Assembly: GCA_050180705.1 (NCBI GenBank) | Contig: JBFXDX010000015.1 | Location: 1-64,000 of the forward strand | Origin: SB25 sp050180705 | GTDB lineage: Bacteria; Bacteroidota; Bacteroidia; Bacteroidales; Tenuifilaceae | Length of the DNA: 64,000 nucleotides | Direction: 5' to 3' | Shown: in pieces, positions 1 to 8,541 of the stretch | Layout: every line of letters starts with the position of its first letter | How positions within the stretch are numbered: position 1 is the first letter of the stretch | The notes under the pieces: model-generated | Databases searched by the model: none | Seen by the model: only the letters and a program-made list of their open reading frames with translations | Told to the model about the DNA's origin: nothing | Position numbers and translations under genes: made by a program

Positions 1-89
1 GGGGGACACCCCTTCCCATTCCGAACAGGGCAGTTAAGCCCGCCAGCGCCGATGGTACTGCGTCACAGCGGGAGAGTAGGTCGCCGCCC
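1..89 (+). rRNA. rrf: 5S ribosomal RNA, 3' part
   Basis: The window opens inside a 5S rRNA. The conserved core CCCATTCCGAACAG (from base 15) and the segment AAGCCCGCCAGCGCCGATGG (36-55) are typical of Bacteroidota 5S. The 3' strand GGGAGAGTAGGTCGCCGCC closes helix I near base 88-89. Roughly the first 20 nucleotides lie outside the window, so a 16S-23S-5S operon probably lies to the left. The exact 3' end is uncertain by a few bases. Confidence 0.93.
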
Positions 90-96
90 CACCTTC

Positions 97-127
97 GCCC
101 CGAGGCTTACCCCTCGGGGCTTTTTTT
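97..127 (+). terminator. Intrinsic terminator of the rRNA operon
   Basis: A perfect 9-bp GC-rich stem (97-105 with 112-120, loop CTTACC) is followed directly by seven T (121-127). It begins about eight bases after the end of 5S rRNA, as expected for the rho-independent terminator of a ribosomal operon. Confidence 0.93.
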
Positions 128-251
128 GTTTGCTATCATGGCTTTCTTATGGATGGGCAGTCCCCGTTGCGCCGGTGCGGTGTGGCGGGGACTGCTGATT
201 TTTGGATTTTTTGGTTAGAGCCCGAGAGAGGATCCCCGAGTGAATCGATTC

Positions 252-281
252 GACTGAGGCGTATATCCTCAGCCGAACAGG
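252..281 (+). repeat. Dispersed hairpin repeat, copy 1
   Basis: The segment GACTGAGGCGTATATCCTCA continues as GCCGAACAG. CTGAGG (254-259) pairs with CCTCAG (267-272) around a CGTATAT loop. It closely matches the copy at 473-502, and the change between copies keeps the stem paired through a G-T wobble, which suggests the hairpin itself is what is conserved. Confidence 0.6.
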
Positions 282-352
282 GTGCTTATGGTTCTTATTT
301 ACTTTCGTTCTATCGTTTGACGATACAGCACGTTAGTGCCATTCGCTAACGT

Positions 353-398
353 CCGCTAGCGTGTGACGCTACAACCCGTTAGCGTGTGACACTATCGT
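353..398 (+). repeat. 23-bp tandem repeat, each unit a small hairpin
   Basis: Two head-to-tail units share the core CGNTAGCGTGTGACNCTA. In the first, TAGCGT (357-362) pairs perfectly with ACGCTA (366-371) around GTG. In the second (380-385 with 389-394) one base pair is lost. A related inverted pair lies immediately left at 330-352. This looks like a small palindromic-repeat cluster; no function is known. Confidence 0.55.
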
Positions 399-472
399 AC
401 TTCGATGGGGAGGCATGGTGCTGTTTTAGTAGGTAGTAAGTTTTACCGGGATGAGTTCGAATTGATAGATTT

Positions 473-502
473 TACTGAGGCGTATAGCCTTAGTCGAACA
501 GA
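473..502 (+). repeat. Dispersed hairpin repeat, copy 2
   Basis: The segment TACTGAGGCGTATAGCCTTA continues as GTCGAACAG. The stem is CTGAGG (475-480) with CCTTAG (488-493), including one G-T wobble. It is the second copy of the unit at 252-281, about 220 bases away, in the same orientation. Confidence 0.6.
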
Positions 503-573
503 GCATGTATTCAGTGAATGGGTAAGCGTTGATGGAATACATATCCTGATACGCCTGTGTTGGACATGCTGAA

Positions 574-604
574 ACGCCCGTATCAGAAACCCTGATACGG
601 GCGT
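574..604. repeat. 13-bp perfect inverted repeat
   Basis: ACGCCCGTATCAG (574-586) and CTGATACGGGCGT (592-604) are perfect complements around a five-base loop, giving a very stable hairpin. No T-run follows on either strand, so it is not a normal intrinsic terminator. It lies about 65 bases beyond the stop codon of the GH94 gene, so it could protect or end the long PUL transcript (minus strand). A partial echo (CTGATACGCCTG) lies at 547-558. Confidence 0.7.
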
Positions 605-667
605 GCTTGATACCCTGAATCACTCGGGTGTGTCCCAGAATATGTTTGAGTGATTTATATCTTAGTG

Positions 668-3600
668 TTATAGGGTGATTTCAATAGTATTTATTGGTTC
701 TGTTAAATGCTCTAGAAGGGTATTTGTGGGGATTACTGCACCTCCAGTCCTATAGGGATTATTTTCGTTCGTAAATTGTATTGGCTTATTATTGATGGAG
801 ATTTCTTTCGGACTATGCTCGTCTTTTAAGATTTTGAAATGCATGTCGAGTTTATGTCCTCTGTAATTTATTAATACATTGAGGCCATTGAGAGACTTTG
901 GAATTACTGGATCGATAATAGTGTTTTCGAATTCGGTTCGAATACCTAAAAATCGAGAGATAATAATTCCAATGAATATTCCGGGACCACTTGAATAAAT
1001 ACGCCATCCTCCTTTTAATGATATTTTTCCATTGGTAAGATCATTGTATCTATTGTCGGCATCATATCTACTGTTGAAAATTGCATCGGAACTGCTGTAG
1101 TAGCAGTTGTTTTGCCTGATATCTGCACAGGGAACTTCATTGCTATATGAAATTGGAATAACCTTCATTAATGAATTGAAGAACTGCAAAGCATTTCCCA
1201 TTATTGCCTGAGTTTCGGCATAACGAATATGTTCGTGTATATACATTAAGCCTATCTCTCTGCCGAAAAATGTGCTACTTTCAGCTCTCTGAAAGATTGT
1301 TTGAATTCCACCCCGATACTTTAATGGGCGATCCATTAATCTGATTCCATCGGGGCCTGTAAGATATTTGTTTATTATTGGCTGATGTTGCTGCGCTAAT
1401 TCTTTGGTAAATATTTCGCTTATCACTCCACGGTTTATAGGTAAAACACTATAGTTTATACCAGTTGTAGTGTCGGATGGATGCAACATTTGGCTAATAT
1501 TACCACTATTATCGGCCAATCCATAACCGGCAATAACATCATCCTTTATAAGATATTTATAGAAATCGGATTTTATTTTATCGCAGATAGTACCAAGTTC
1601 TTGTGCTTTTTGCTTGTTACCCGTATAATCGAAAATCTGCTGTAGCTGCTTAAAGGCTTGAAAATTCATCTCAACAGTCCAGCTCGAGATCATTCTTTGT
1701 GCTAAATCTTTACTAACGGGTTGCAAAGAATCATTCCAGTCGCCACCTCCAAAAGGAACCAACGATGTGTTTTTGATATAAGAATCCGTGATTAAGTTAA
1801 TGAGTTTATCTATATGCTCGTAAAGAGTGGTTTTACTGCCAAACTCATCATTATTGAGATAGTAAGGAATCTCTGCGTTTAATATGGATGAATCACCAGT
1901 AATTTTGATATAACTGCTTAGAGCGATGATTGGCCAATAAACAACATCACCGTGAGCCTCGTTTGCCCTAATCTTTGAGTAACTATCGAACATCCACCAC
2001 TGAGGCCATTCCCCATTGAAATGTTGATTTGAGAATATTGTAAGCAGAACCTTTTTAGCTTCTTCGTAGTGTCCAAGATTTAGTAAAAGTTCCAATGGAC
2101 CTTGCGCTACATCGCGAGTTCCCCACGCTGCACCGCTGAATTGTTCGAGTCCGTAAGGTGTAAGGAAATGGACAAGAGCATTGGTTCCAAACCAAGGTAA
2201 AATGTCCTGTAACTTTTGAACTGAATTATTTGTGCTGTTAAGTTTGATATTAAGCGAGAATTTCTCCCATTGCTTTTGCGATTCAGCATTATCAAGGCTA
2301 AATTGATAGTCGGTATTTTCGATCTGAACTGTATCAAATTTTTTAGTGATTTCCCCAATAAAACTTAACGTGAAGTTATCGGTGCTATCAACTTCTAAAA
2401 TTATAAAGGAATCACTATTATCATTAGATGATGAGTGTAAGTATGAATTATCGTAGATTTCATAATTTACATTTTTGCTCTGTACGTATAGCCTAAACTG
2501 GGCATTTGGAAACTTATTTTTAAGTAAACTGTTTGCGTTTGCAGGTTTGGCTATTATCTCATGGGGTATTTTCTTATCTATTTTCCATCCTATTTCCTCG
2601 TCTAAATGGTTTGTTATAGTAAACTTTAGTTTTAAACCGTTAAGCTCTTTAATATCGAGATTAACCTGAGGAGAACTAATGGATGTCCATGTTCTGACCT
2701 GAATTGTGTATTTATCGTGTTTATATATCCAACGACAAAAATTTAGCCCCATTTCGAATGCAGAAGGAACTCCCAGTAAGTACTTGTGGTTATCAATCTC
2801 AACAAAAATACGTTGTCCGGTATGAGCCGTTAGATTGAATTGACTAGATGTTACGGATAGAAATATATTGAAGTTGGTGTTGCCTTGCGTTATATGAGAA
2901 TTGAATGCACCAAAGGCAAACGATGTGGTTGAAACAATGCTTTCGTCGGGCGAAAAACTGCAATTTGCCTGCATAATATGACCATGTGGCCTATCAACCA
3001 GCATTTCCTTCTCCTTTAATGCTACATGGTTATTATTCCCGTAGAAAAATGAAATTACTTTTTGGTTGATGGTTTCTGTATGTCGTTTTTCACCATGGAA
3101 AAGAGTGTCAATCTCTGATTCATTTAAATCATCAACTGGCAGTAATGGAGACGTGTTGAAAATATTAGTTTTGGGCGACAAACTACCGATTGCCGATGAT
3201 TGTTTTGCATCATCAAATTCATTGAATAGATTTGATAATGGTGATAAATCATTAGCATCTGTGGCAGTTGGATGGTCTTGCTGGTAATTTCCTATGAAAA
3301 TAACGGAATGCGTTGCGTTGTTGGCTAATTCAAAAGGCTTTGCCTGTAGTGCAACTATCGAAGATTCTCCGGCATATTCGCCACCCAAATTTTTACTTCT
3401 TAGCGCTTCGGGAATTCCAGTAACTCGATAACGGTTTCCGTAAAACTGCATTCCATCGGTGCAAGCCGAATCGGTGTAGTTTTTACACGCTAGCATTATC
3501 CATGAATTTCCGGTTTGTCCTTTCATGTTTTGCCGACAGCAAACCACTTTTCCGAATGTTTTATCGTCGAGGATAAGTCTTTCGGCATACTGACTAACGT

Positions 3601-4009
3601 AGTACTCGTTTACCGATGTTTCTGCTGCAGGTTTCAGTCCAACATCCTGAAGGTATATCAAATCAACCTCAGAATTTTGTTCGGAATTGTTTCGAATATC
3701 TATTTTCCACTGCCAGCTATAGCTCTTTTCCGATAAAGTTAAACTACATGAATAGTCAATACCATTCCAAGTTCCTTCGGCTTTAATGGCTTTATCTAGT
3801 ATTTGATATTTGCTTTTACTCTCGGGCCCCCAGAGTGGAATAAACTCGATTGCAGCCTCGGATATTTTACGTAGGTAAATATTGCAGAGCGGTTTAGCAT
3901 AAACGGAAACATCGCGTAGTCCAATTCTGATGGGATTGACAACAATATTTTTAATAATTCCGTTTTCCAGCAGCTCTACACTAAGTCCCAGTGAATTATT
4001 AATTTTCAT
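668..4009 (-). CDS. GH94 phosphorylase, probably 1,2-beta-oligoglucan (sophoro-oligosaccharide) phosphorylase
   Basis: This 1113-residue protein belongs to GH94, the inverting beta-glucoside phosphorylases. The catalytic barrel is visible from about residue 630, with the family signature GAAWGTRDVAQGP and then GGGDWNDSLQP, whose GDWND (Asp757-Asp760) carries the GH94 catalytic acid. The N-terminal half is a long beta-sandwich region. Cellobiose and chitobiose phosphorylases have about 800 residues, whereas 1,2-beta-oligoglucan phosphorylases such as Listeria Lin1839 have about 1080-1100, so length supports the sophoro-oligosaccharide type. There is no signal peptide, so it acts in the cytoplasm and would release alpha-glucose 1-phosphate from imported oligosaccharides. 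Its ATG overlaps the stop of the GH35 gene by one base (TAATG), so the two are translationally linked. It is the last gene of the PUL. GH94 membership is firm; linkage specificity is inferred from length and the GH144 neighbours. Confidence 0.88.
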   Translation of the reverse strand: MKINNSLGLSVELLENGIIKNIVVNPIRIGLRDVSVYAKPLCNIYLRKISEAAIEFIPLWGPESKSKYQILDKAIKAEGTWNGIDYSCSLTLSEKSYSWQWKIDIRNNSEQNSEVDLIYLQDVGLKPAAETSVNEYYVSQYAERLILDDKTFGKVVCCRQNMKGQTGNSWIMLACKNYTDSACTDGMQFYGNRYRVTGIPEALRSKNLGGEYAGESSIVALQAKPFELANNATHSVIFIGNYQQDHPTATDANDLSPLSNLFNEFDDAKQSSAIGSLSPKTNIFNTSPLLPVDDLNESEIDTLFHGEKRHTETINQKVISFFYGNNNHVALKEKEMLVDRPHGHIMQANCSFSPDESIVSTTSFAFGAFNSHITQGNTNFNIFLSVTSSQFNLTAHTGQRIFVEIDNHKYLLGVPSAFEMGLNFCRWIYKHDKYTIQVRTWTSISSPQVNLDIKELNGLKLKFTITNHLDEEIGWKIDKKIPHEIIAKPANANSLLKNKFPNAQFRLYVQSKNVNYEIYDNSYLHSSSNDNSDSFIILEVDSTDNFTLSFIGEITKKFDTVQIENTDYQFSLDNAESQKQWEKFSLNIKLNSTNNSVQKLQDILPWFGTNALVHFLTPYGLEQFSGAAWGTRDVAQGPLELLLNLGHYEEAKKVLLTIFSNQHFNGEWPQWWMFDSYSKIRANEAHGDVVYWPIIALSSYIKITGDSSILNAEIPYYLNNDEFGSKTTLYEHIDKLINLITDSYIKNTSLVPFGGGDWNDSLQPVSKDLAQRMISSWTVEMNFQAFKQLQQIFDYTGNKQKAQELGTICDKIKSDFYKYLIKDDVIAGYGLADNSGNISQMLHPSDTTTGINYSVLPINRGVISEIFTKELAQQHQPIINKYLTGPDGIRLMDRPLKYRGGIQTIFQRAESSTFFGREIGLMYIHEHIRYAETQAIMGNALQFFNSLMKVIPISYSNEVPCADIRQNNCYYSSSDAIFNSRYDADNRYNDLTNGKISLKGGWRIYSSGPGIFIGIIISRFLGIRTEFENTIIDPVIPKSLNGLNVLINYRGHKLDMHFKILKDEHSPKEISINNKPIQFTNENNPYRTGGAVIPTNTLLEHLTEPINTIEITL

Positions 4010-6444
4010 TACTTGTTGATGTTGATGTTAACAATAATTTCATCCTGATGCTTATGGTTGTAATTAATTACCAATCGGCCATTACTCAATTTGATTGATG
4101 GTTGCTGGCCGGTAATTGTTACACTGCCGATAGAATTAATAGCAGCACCCTCTAGCACCATTTCTCCATTAAGATCGCGGTTACCTAAAACTGTTATACT
4201 AATTGAACTCTCTGATTTTTGAATGCTAAGAATGTCGGATGTACAGTGAAGTATTTTGATATCACTCCATATTTCCTTACAAATAGGCGATAGAACGGCA
4301 TAAAGCGATGGCCAAACTGTTTCTTTTTCTAGGTATGGAATATTGATATTTTCGTCAGTTTCTGGATGCGTGTAGGTGATACTTCCACGTTGTTCCTGAT
4401 TGTAGTAATTTCCAACGAAAAGAAGTGCTGTGGAATTATCGGTAAATCGTTCCCGAACGGTAATGTTATTGGTGCTCGATTTAGCAACTTGAAGTTTTGC
4501 AGAACTAGTTTGAAGTAACGATTTGTAAACATCTAAGTGGCTTTCGGTATCGAATCCAACCCAAGTTCCGATATGGGAAACTTTACCTTTCCCTACATTC
4601 TTGGTAAATCCACAAATCGATCCGCGAATTGTACGTGCAATAATTTGCGATTCATCTAAATCGTTGCTGCTATATATCATTTGTGGATTGGCACATTTTA
4701 TATCATTCAAATCGAAAATGTCGATCAACGGAGAGTCTATAGTTTCTTTTCCAATAGGAGAGATTGATAGGTGGTTGCGGATAATCTTGCAGGGCTGCTG
4801 ATTCATATCTCTGTCTGGCAGATTTGGATATATTACAGCGTTGCCACCATTTTCGATATAATCAACAATGGTTTGCTGGTCTGATGCGTTCATCTCGTCG
4901 GTGCTGAACAGCCAAACCTGTTTGTAGTTAGTTAATTCACTAACATTAGTTTTGGTTAAATCCTGCATATCGTAGTCGATATTCAAGATTTGAAGGGCTT
5001 TTAGTAGTCCATCAAAGTAAGCAGAACGACGTATGGCAGAATAAGCGAAATCAATTTTGCTATTTCCTTCCTCCGGATGCTCTAGTTCTGTTGCATAATA
5101 CGGTGGATAAAACAGTACGCAGACTTCAGATTTTCGTTCTGAGTTGACAATAATATCCTCGTTGGTTCTGATTACTTTATTCATTCTCTGAACCAGCGGG
5201 AATGCGCTAGTTCTTTCGCCATCGGTGGTAAGTGGGGTGAACCAGTAAAATGTTTTTCCCGAATACCCTTTTTTGTCTGGGTTTTTCCCCTGCGAAAACA
5301 TGTAGTAATTCCATCCTACCAGTCCATTTGCAATACTTGCCTTGTAGAACAGCTCCATTTCGCAGTTGTTGGTTACAACATGGAATTCGCGTGAGCCACT
5401 TTGAAATTCGGCTGCAAATAGTGGTTTGTTTTTTTGTACAGCTTTGGTGATATCGTTAATTATCCGATCATCATGCATATTTCTGTACGACTGGTATTCT
5501 GGGATATGGTCGACGCCAAAAGTAATGTCGCTTTTCTCAGCGAATAGTTCATCGTACATTGTGATATTCACTGGAAATTCGTAACCGCTTCCGTAAATCC
5601 ATCCTGGAAGGTTATGGTACATTGGAACGGTAACCCCTTTGCTTCGGGCAAGTTTGTAGAGTTTCTGCAAATAATCGGCATAGTATTTTCGCCAGAAACA
5701 GTGCCAGTCATAATCTCTACTTCGGTCTCCGGCAGATGTATATGCTTGTTTTCCATCGGGAGGAAGCTGTATGTCTGAGAATGTTTTGTATGATGTTTCC
5801 CATGAAGAGTTAACCTTCTCGATGCTGCTGTACTTCGATTTAATAAAGTCGATAAATCGATGGTGTGTTTCTTCGTTATAATCGGCCTGATGGGCTAACC
5901 AAGAGAACACGCCTATCTCGTTGCATAGTTGCATCATAATAATTGAGCCACCATTCGAAATTTCATTTTGGCTTATAATGGGCATCACCTGATTGTACCA
6001 TTCAGCAACTTTGTTTTGGTATGCCTGAAAAAACAAACTAATACCATCGCTGTAAACAGTCTGGCCTTTGCTGTTGTGCATACGGATGTCGGGTTCGTGT
6101 TGGCTTAAGAACCAATCGGGAAGTCCAGCACCACGGTATTCTGCCAAAATGAATGGTCCTGGTTTTACGATGCACATCAACCCATACTCTTTACACTTGT
6201 TAATCCATCCAATTAGGTTGCGCTCTGGTAGTGTTTTACCGGTGAAGTCGAATACGCCTTCTTCGGGCTCGTGCCATGCCCAAGGAACGTAAGAACTTAC
6301 ACATGTTAATCCTGCATCCTTTGCGGCTTTCAGATGTTTGTCCCAAAGGTTGTAGTTGATTCTGAAGTAGTGAATCTCTCCAGAGTTTAAAAAGATTTTT
6401 TTATCGTTTAGATAAAAGCTGTTATTTTCGACTGTGAATCTCAT
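4009..6444 (-). CDS. GH35 family protein, candidate beta-1,2-glucosyltransferase rather than beta-galactosidase
   Basis: The 811-residue protein has a GH35 TIM barrel at its N-terminus: SGEIHYFRI near residue 21, KPGPFILAEYRGAGLPDWF at 94-112, acid/base Glu176 in QLCNEIG, and nucleophile Glu346 in LFAAEFQSGS. The C-terminal half resembles beta-galactosidase accessory domains. There is no signal peptide, so it is cytoplasmic. Most GH35 enzymes are beta-galactosidases, which does not fit this locus. Ignavibacterium album IALB_1185, a GH35 protein in a cluster with endo-beta-1,2-glucanase homologues, is known to be a beta-1,2-glucosyltransferase that uses sophorose as donor; its reported Glu102 and Glu343 fall at Glu102 and Glu346 here. 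Glu102 is also conserved in ordinary beta-galactosidases, so it does not decide the matter. The gene is coupled to GH94 and follows the transporter by 59 bases. Family firm, activity inferred. Confidence 0.85.
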   Translation of the reverse strand: MRFTVENNSFYLNDKKIFLNSGEIHYFRINYNLWDKHLKAAKDAGLTCVSSYVPWAWHEPEEGVFDFTGKTLPERNLIGWINKCKEYGLMCIVKPGPFILAEYRGAGLPDWFLSQHEPDIRMHNSKGQTVYSDGISLFFQAYQNKVAEWYNQVMPIISQNEISNGGSIIMMQLCNEIGVFSWLAHQADYNEETHHRFIDFIKSKYSSIEKVNSSWETSYKTFSDIQLPPDGKQAYTSAGDRSRDYDWHCFWRKYYADYLQKLYKLARSKGVTVPMYHNLPGWIYGSGYEFPVNITMYDELFAEKSDITFGVDHIPEYQSYRNMHDDRIINDITKAVQKNKPLFAAEFQSGSREFHVVTNNCEMELFYKASIANGLVGWNYYMFSQGKNPDKKGYSGKTFYWFTPLTTDGERTSAFPLVQRMNKVIRTNEDIIVNSERKSEVCVLFYPPYYATELEHPEEGNSKIDFAYSAIRRSAYFDGLLKALQILNIDYDMQDLTKTNVSELTNYKQVWLFSTDEMNASDQQTIVDYIENGGNAVIYPNLPDRDMNQQPCKIIRNHLSISPIGKETIDSPLIDIFDLNDIKCANPQMIYSSNDLDESQIIARTIRGSICGFTKNVGKGKVSHIGTWVGFDTESHLDVYKSLLQTSSAKLQVAKSSTNNITVRERFTDNSTALLFVGNYYNQEQRGSITYTHPETDENINIPYLEKETVWPSLYAVLSPICKEIWSDIKILHCTSDILSIQKSESSISITVLGNRDLNGEMVLEGAAINSIGSVTITGQQPSIKLSNGRLVINYNHKHQDEIIVNININK

Positions 6445-6503
6445 TTTAACCTTCTCTGTTTAAATAGTTTGTACGTCAAAAGACCTCTTGATTCTAAAAA
6501 TGG

Positions 6504-8531
6504 CTATGCAGTAGCTTGTTGATTATTTCTATCTTTCAGCAGTTGCTTTATTTCGATAGACCTTTTTTCTGTTAATGAATACCTGTAAATAAAAATTAAC
6601 GAAAGCATACTAAGTAGAATAGGAAGTCCAATTTCGATGATTCGCATCAATAAAAGCGTGTAGGGGGGCTGCTCTGTAAGTTTCGGTAATTGAGTTTTTA
6701 TAACATCCGATTTAGATGATATTTCCTCTAACGAAGAGATATTCATGCTATATAAGATGTTGTTTATGTTACTCATTTCTTGAGAAATTGACTCGTAGTG
6801 TGTTTTGCTATGTTTGGCCTCTTTTAGTTTTAACTCAAAGTGGTTTAAAAGATCTAACGAGTACATCTTTGCTTTTTCGAGTTTTACTGTAAGTGCAGCA
6901 TTCGATAGGCTGGTAATTACCGAATCGGGAAGGTTTGTATTTGGTTGTATTACTTCAAGGAATTTAATCGCCGAGTTCAATTCGGTGATTGAATTATTTA
7001 TTGAGTTTGAGATTACTGTTAGTTCTTTATTCGAAACCTGTAGACTTCTCTCTTTCTCATTTTTTGCGATTTCTTTATTCAAGTATTTGCTATACTCATT
7101 CGATTCTTTGAGCGATTCGTTCATTTGCTTTTCAACCTCAGGAATCAATATGTAGTTTTTGCCTTCGGTGTTTTTTTGTTTGCTCCAGAATTGCGATTGA
7201 CTCTGTAGTTCGTTTATGCTACCTTGAATGTGATCTACTTTTATTACTTGTGCCTCATCGAACATGGTTAGAACGATAAGAGCCCCAGACACGAAGCTGG
7301 CAAGGGCTGTTCCCAGTTTTATAAACCACCAGAAAATAGAGTAGAAGCTTCCCTCGGAACGATACCCAACTTTTAGTTCATTTTCGTCGCAAATATCACC
7401 AACCATCGATGATCCTAATGTAAAGAAGAAAAGCATTCCGGCAGATAGTAGAACTGTAGGAATTATGATGAGGTATGGATGATTTGGATTGTAGCAAACA
7501 ATTTTTGAGAATTGAGCCAATGCCATTAGTACTATGGCAATGATAAGAGTGTTTCGTTTACCGAGTTTTGGGCTAATCCAGTTTAATGGAAAAACTGCTA
7601 AAACTCCTGTAATGGCCCAAACAGTTCCATTGATTCCGAGTAATGTTGCGCCTGTGGCTTTATCACCTCCAAACACGTAGAATATAGGAATGTACGATCC
7701 TAGCAATTGCACAAAGTTGAAACCCATTGCCAGTGTAAAAATTGAGAGGGTAAGTAAAATGAAATTCTTGTTTGTACCTACCACCTTTATGTCTTTCCAA
7801 AAATCTGTTTTTTCGTGTTTAGCCGCTTTGGCAAAACCAGGTTCCCTTAGTTTGAAAAACCACCATAAAGAAAGCGGAACTATGATTGCAGCAATCATTA
7901 TAGAAACGTAACGCATTCCATCGGCTTCGTTACCACCTGTGCCTTTAAATACATCCAGATTGGCCAATTTAAATAGCCAAGGCGTACTCATTGCGAAAAT
8001 GTTTCCGAAGAAACTTTTTGCACTAAATAGCCGAGTACGGGCATGGTAATCGGTAGTTAATTCGATGCCGAGAGCACCGTGTGATATTTCGAAGATATTT
8101 ACGGCCGTAAAAAATAGTAGCAGTGCTATTAGTATATATACAAGTTGAAAGGCCTGAAAACCAGATTCGCTTGGAAACCATGCTTGGACTAATTCTCCTT
8201 TTGGGATCCACCACATTATAACAAAAAAGAATGCAGTTAGTATTCCTCCAAGTAGGAGGTAAGGGCGGCGGCGTCCCCAGCGGGTTCGCGTATTATCTGA
8301 AATATGACCAATTATTGGATCCGAAAAGGCATCCCAAAGTCGAGGCACGATAAGAATAAGACCTAACCAAAAAGCACTTAAGCCAAGGCTTATATTACCC
8401 ATTAAGCCAACTAGTATTCCTGCAATATTGAAAAGAGCAATTGGGATAATTCCTCCAGTTCCATAGGCGGCAAGCACCGAAAATGGCAACCGTTCGTTAT
8501 TCGTTGTTTTTTCTTGATTTGTATTACTCAT
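6504..8531 (-). CDS. GPH-family sugar:cation symporter (MFS_2) with a 200-residue coiled-coil insertion
   Basis: The protein has the GPH (glycoside-pentoside-hexuronide) fold. The signature WDAFSDPIIGHISDNTRTRW, continuing GRRRP, follows TM2, and about twelve membrane helices can be read. It probably imports sophoro-oligosaccharides from periplasm to cytoplasm, feeding the GH35 and GH94 enzymes encoded next. GPH proteins are normally 450-500 residues; this one has 675. The excess is a hydrophilic block of about 200 residues (roughly 425-624) between TM11 (ASFVSGALIVLTMF) and TM12 (IIEIGLPILLSMLSLIFIY). It is rich in Asn, Glu, Lys, Ser and Leu with heptad-like spacing, so a helical coiled coil is likely. 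With both termini in the cytoplasm this loop faces the periplasm. The gene starts 10 bases after the stop of the F5/8-type protein. Confidence 0.87.
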   Translation of the reverse strand: MSNTNQEKTTNNERLPFSVLAAYGTGGIIPIALFNIAGILVGLMGNISLGLSAFWLGLILIVPRLWDAFSDPIIGHISDNTRTRWGRRRPYLLLGGILTAFFFVIMWWIPKGELVQAWFPSESGFQAFQLVYILIALLLFFTAVNIFEISHGALGIELTTDYHARTRLFSAKSFFGNIFAMSTPWLFKLANLDVFKGTGGNEADGMRYVSIMIAAIIVPLSLWWFFKLREPGFAKAAKHEKTDFWKDIKVVGTNKNFILLTLSIFTLAMGFNFVQLLGSYIPIFYVFGGDKATGATLLGINGTVWAITGVLAVFPLNWISPKLGKRNTLIIAIVLMALAQFSKIVCYNPNHPYLIIIPTVLLSAGMLFFFTLGSSMVGDICDENELKVGYRSEGSFYSIFWWFIKLGTALASFVSGALIVLTMFDEAQVIKVDHIQGSINELQSQSQFWSKQKNTEGKNYILIPEVEKQMNESLKESNEYSKYLNKEIAKNEKERSLQVSNKELTVISNSINNSITELNSAIKFLEVIQPNTNLPDSVITSLSNAALTVKLEKAKMYSLDLLNHFELKLKEAKHSKTHYESISQEMSNINNILYSMNISSLEEISSKSDVIKTQLPKLTEQPPYTLLLMRIIEIGLPILLSMLSLIFIYRYSLTEKRSIEIKQLLKDRNNQQATA

Positions 8532-8541
8532 TTTGTGATGT

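Larger units (their letters stand above)
128..667. other. Gene-free stretch after the rRNA operon, rich in short palindromic repeats
   Basis: These 540 bases hold no convincing gene. The only open frames (149-349 plus, 426-623 minus) are short, have no family resemblance and run through the repeats. By eye the GC content is higher than in the surrounding genes. The stretch contains three kinds of repeat, listed separately: a dispersed hairpin unit present twice, a 23-bp tandem pair, and a strong 13-bp hairpin. It also has an inverted pair ACGTTAG/CTAACGT at 330-336 and 346-352. Function unknown; possibly a family of intergenic repeats attracted to rRNA operon ends. Confidence 0.6.

Noticed and set aside
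149..349. Short open frame (66 codons, plus) after the rRNA operon
   Set aside because: It runs through the palindromic repeats, has no recognisable protein and an atypical composition.
426..623. Short open frame (65 codons, minus)
   Set aside because: It spans the 13-bp hairpin and the second repeat copy; no family resemblance.
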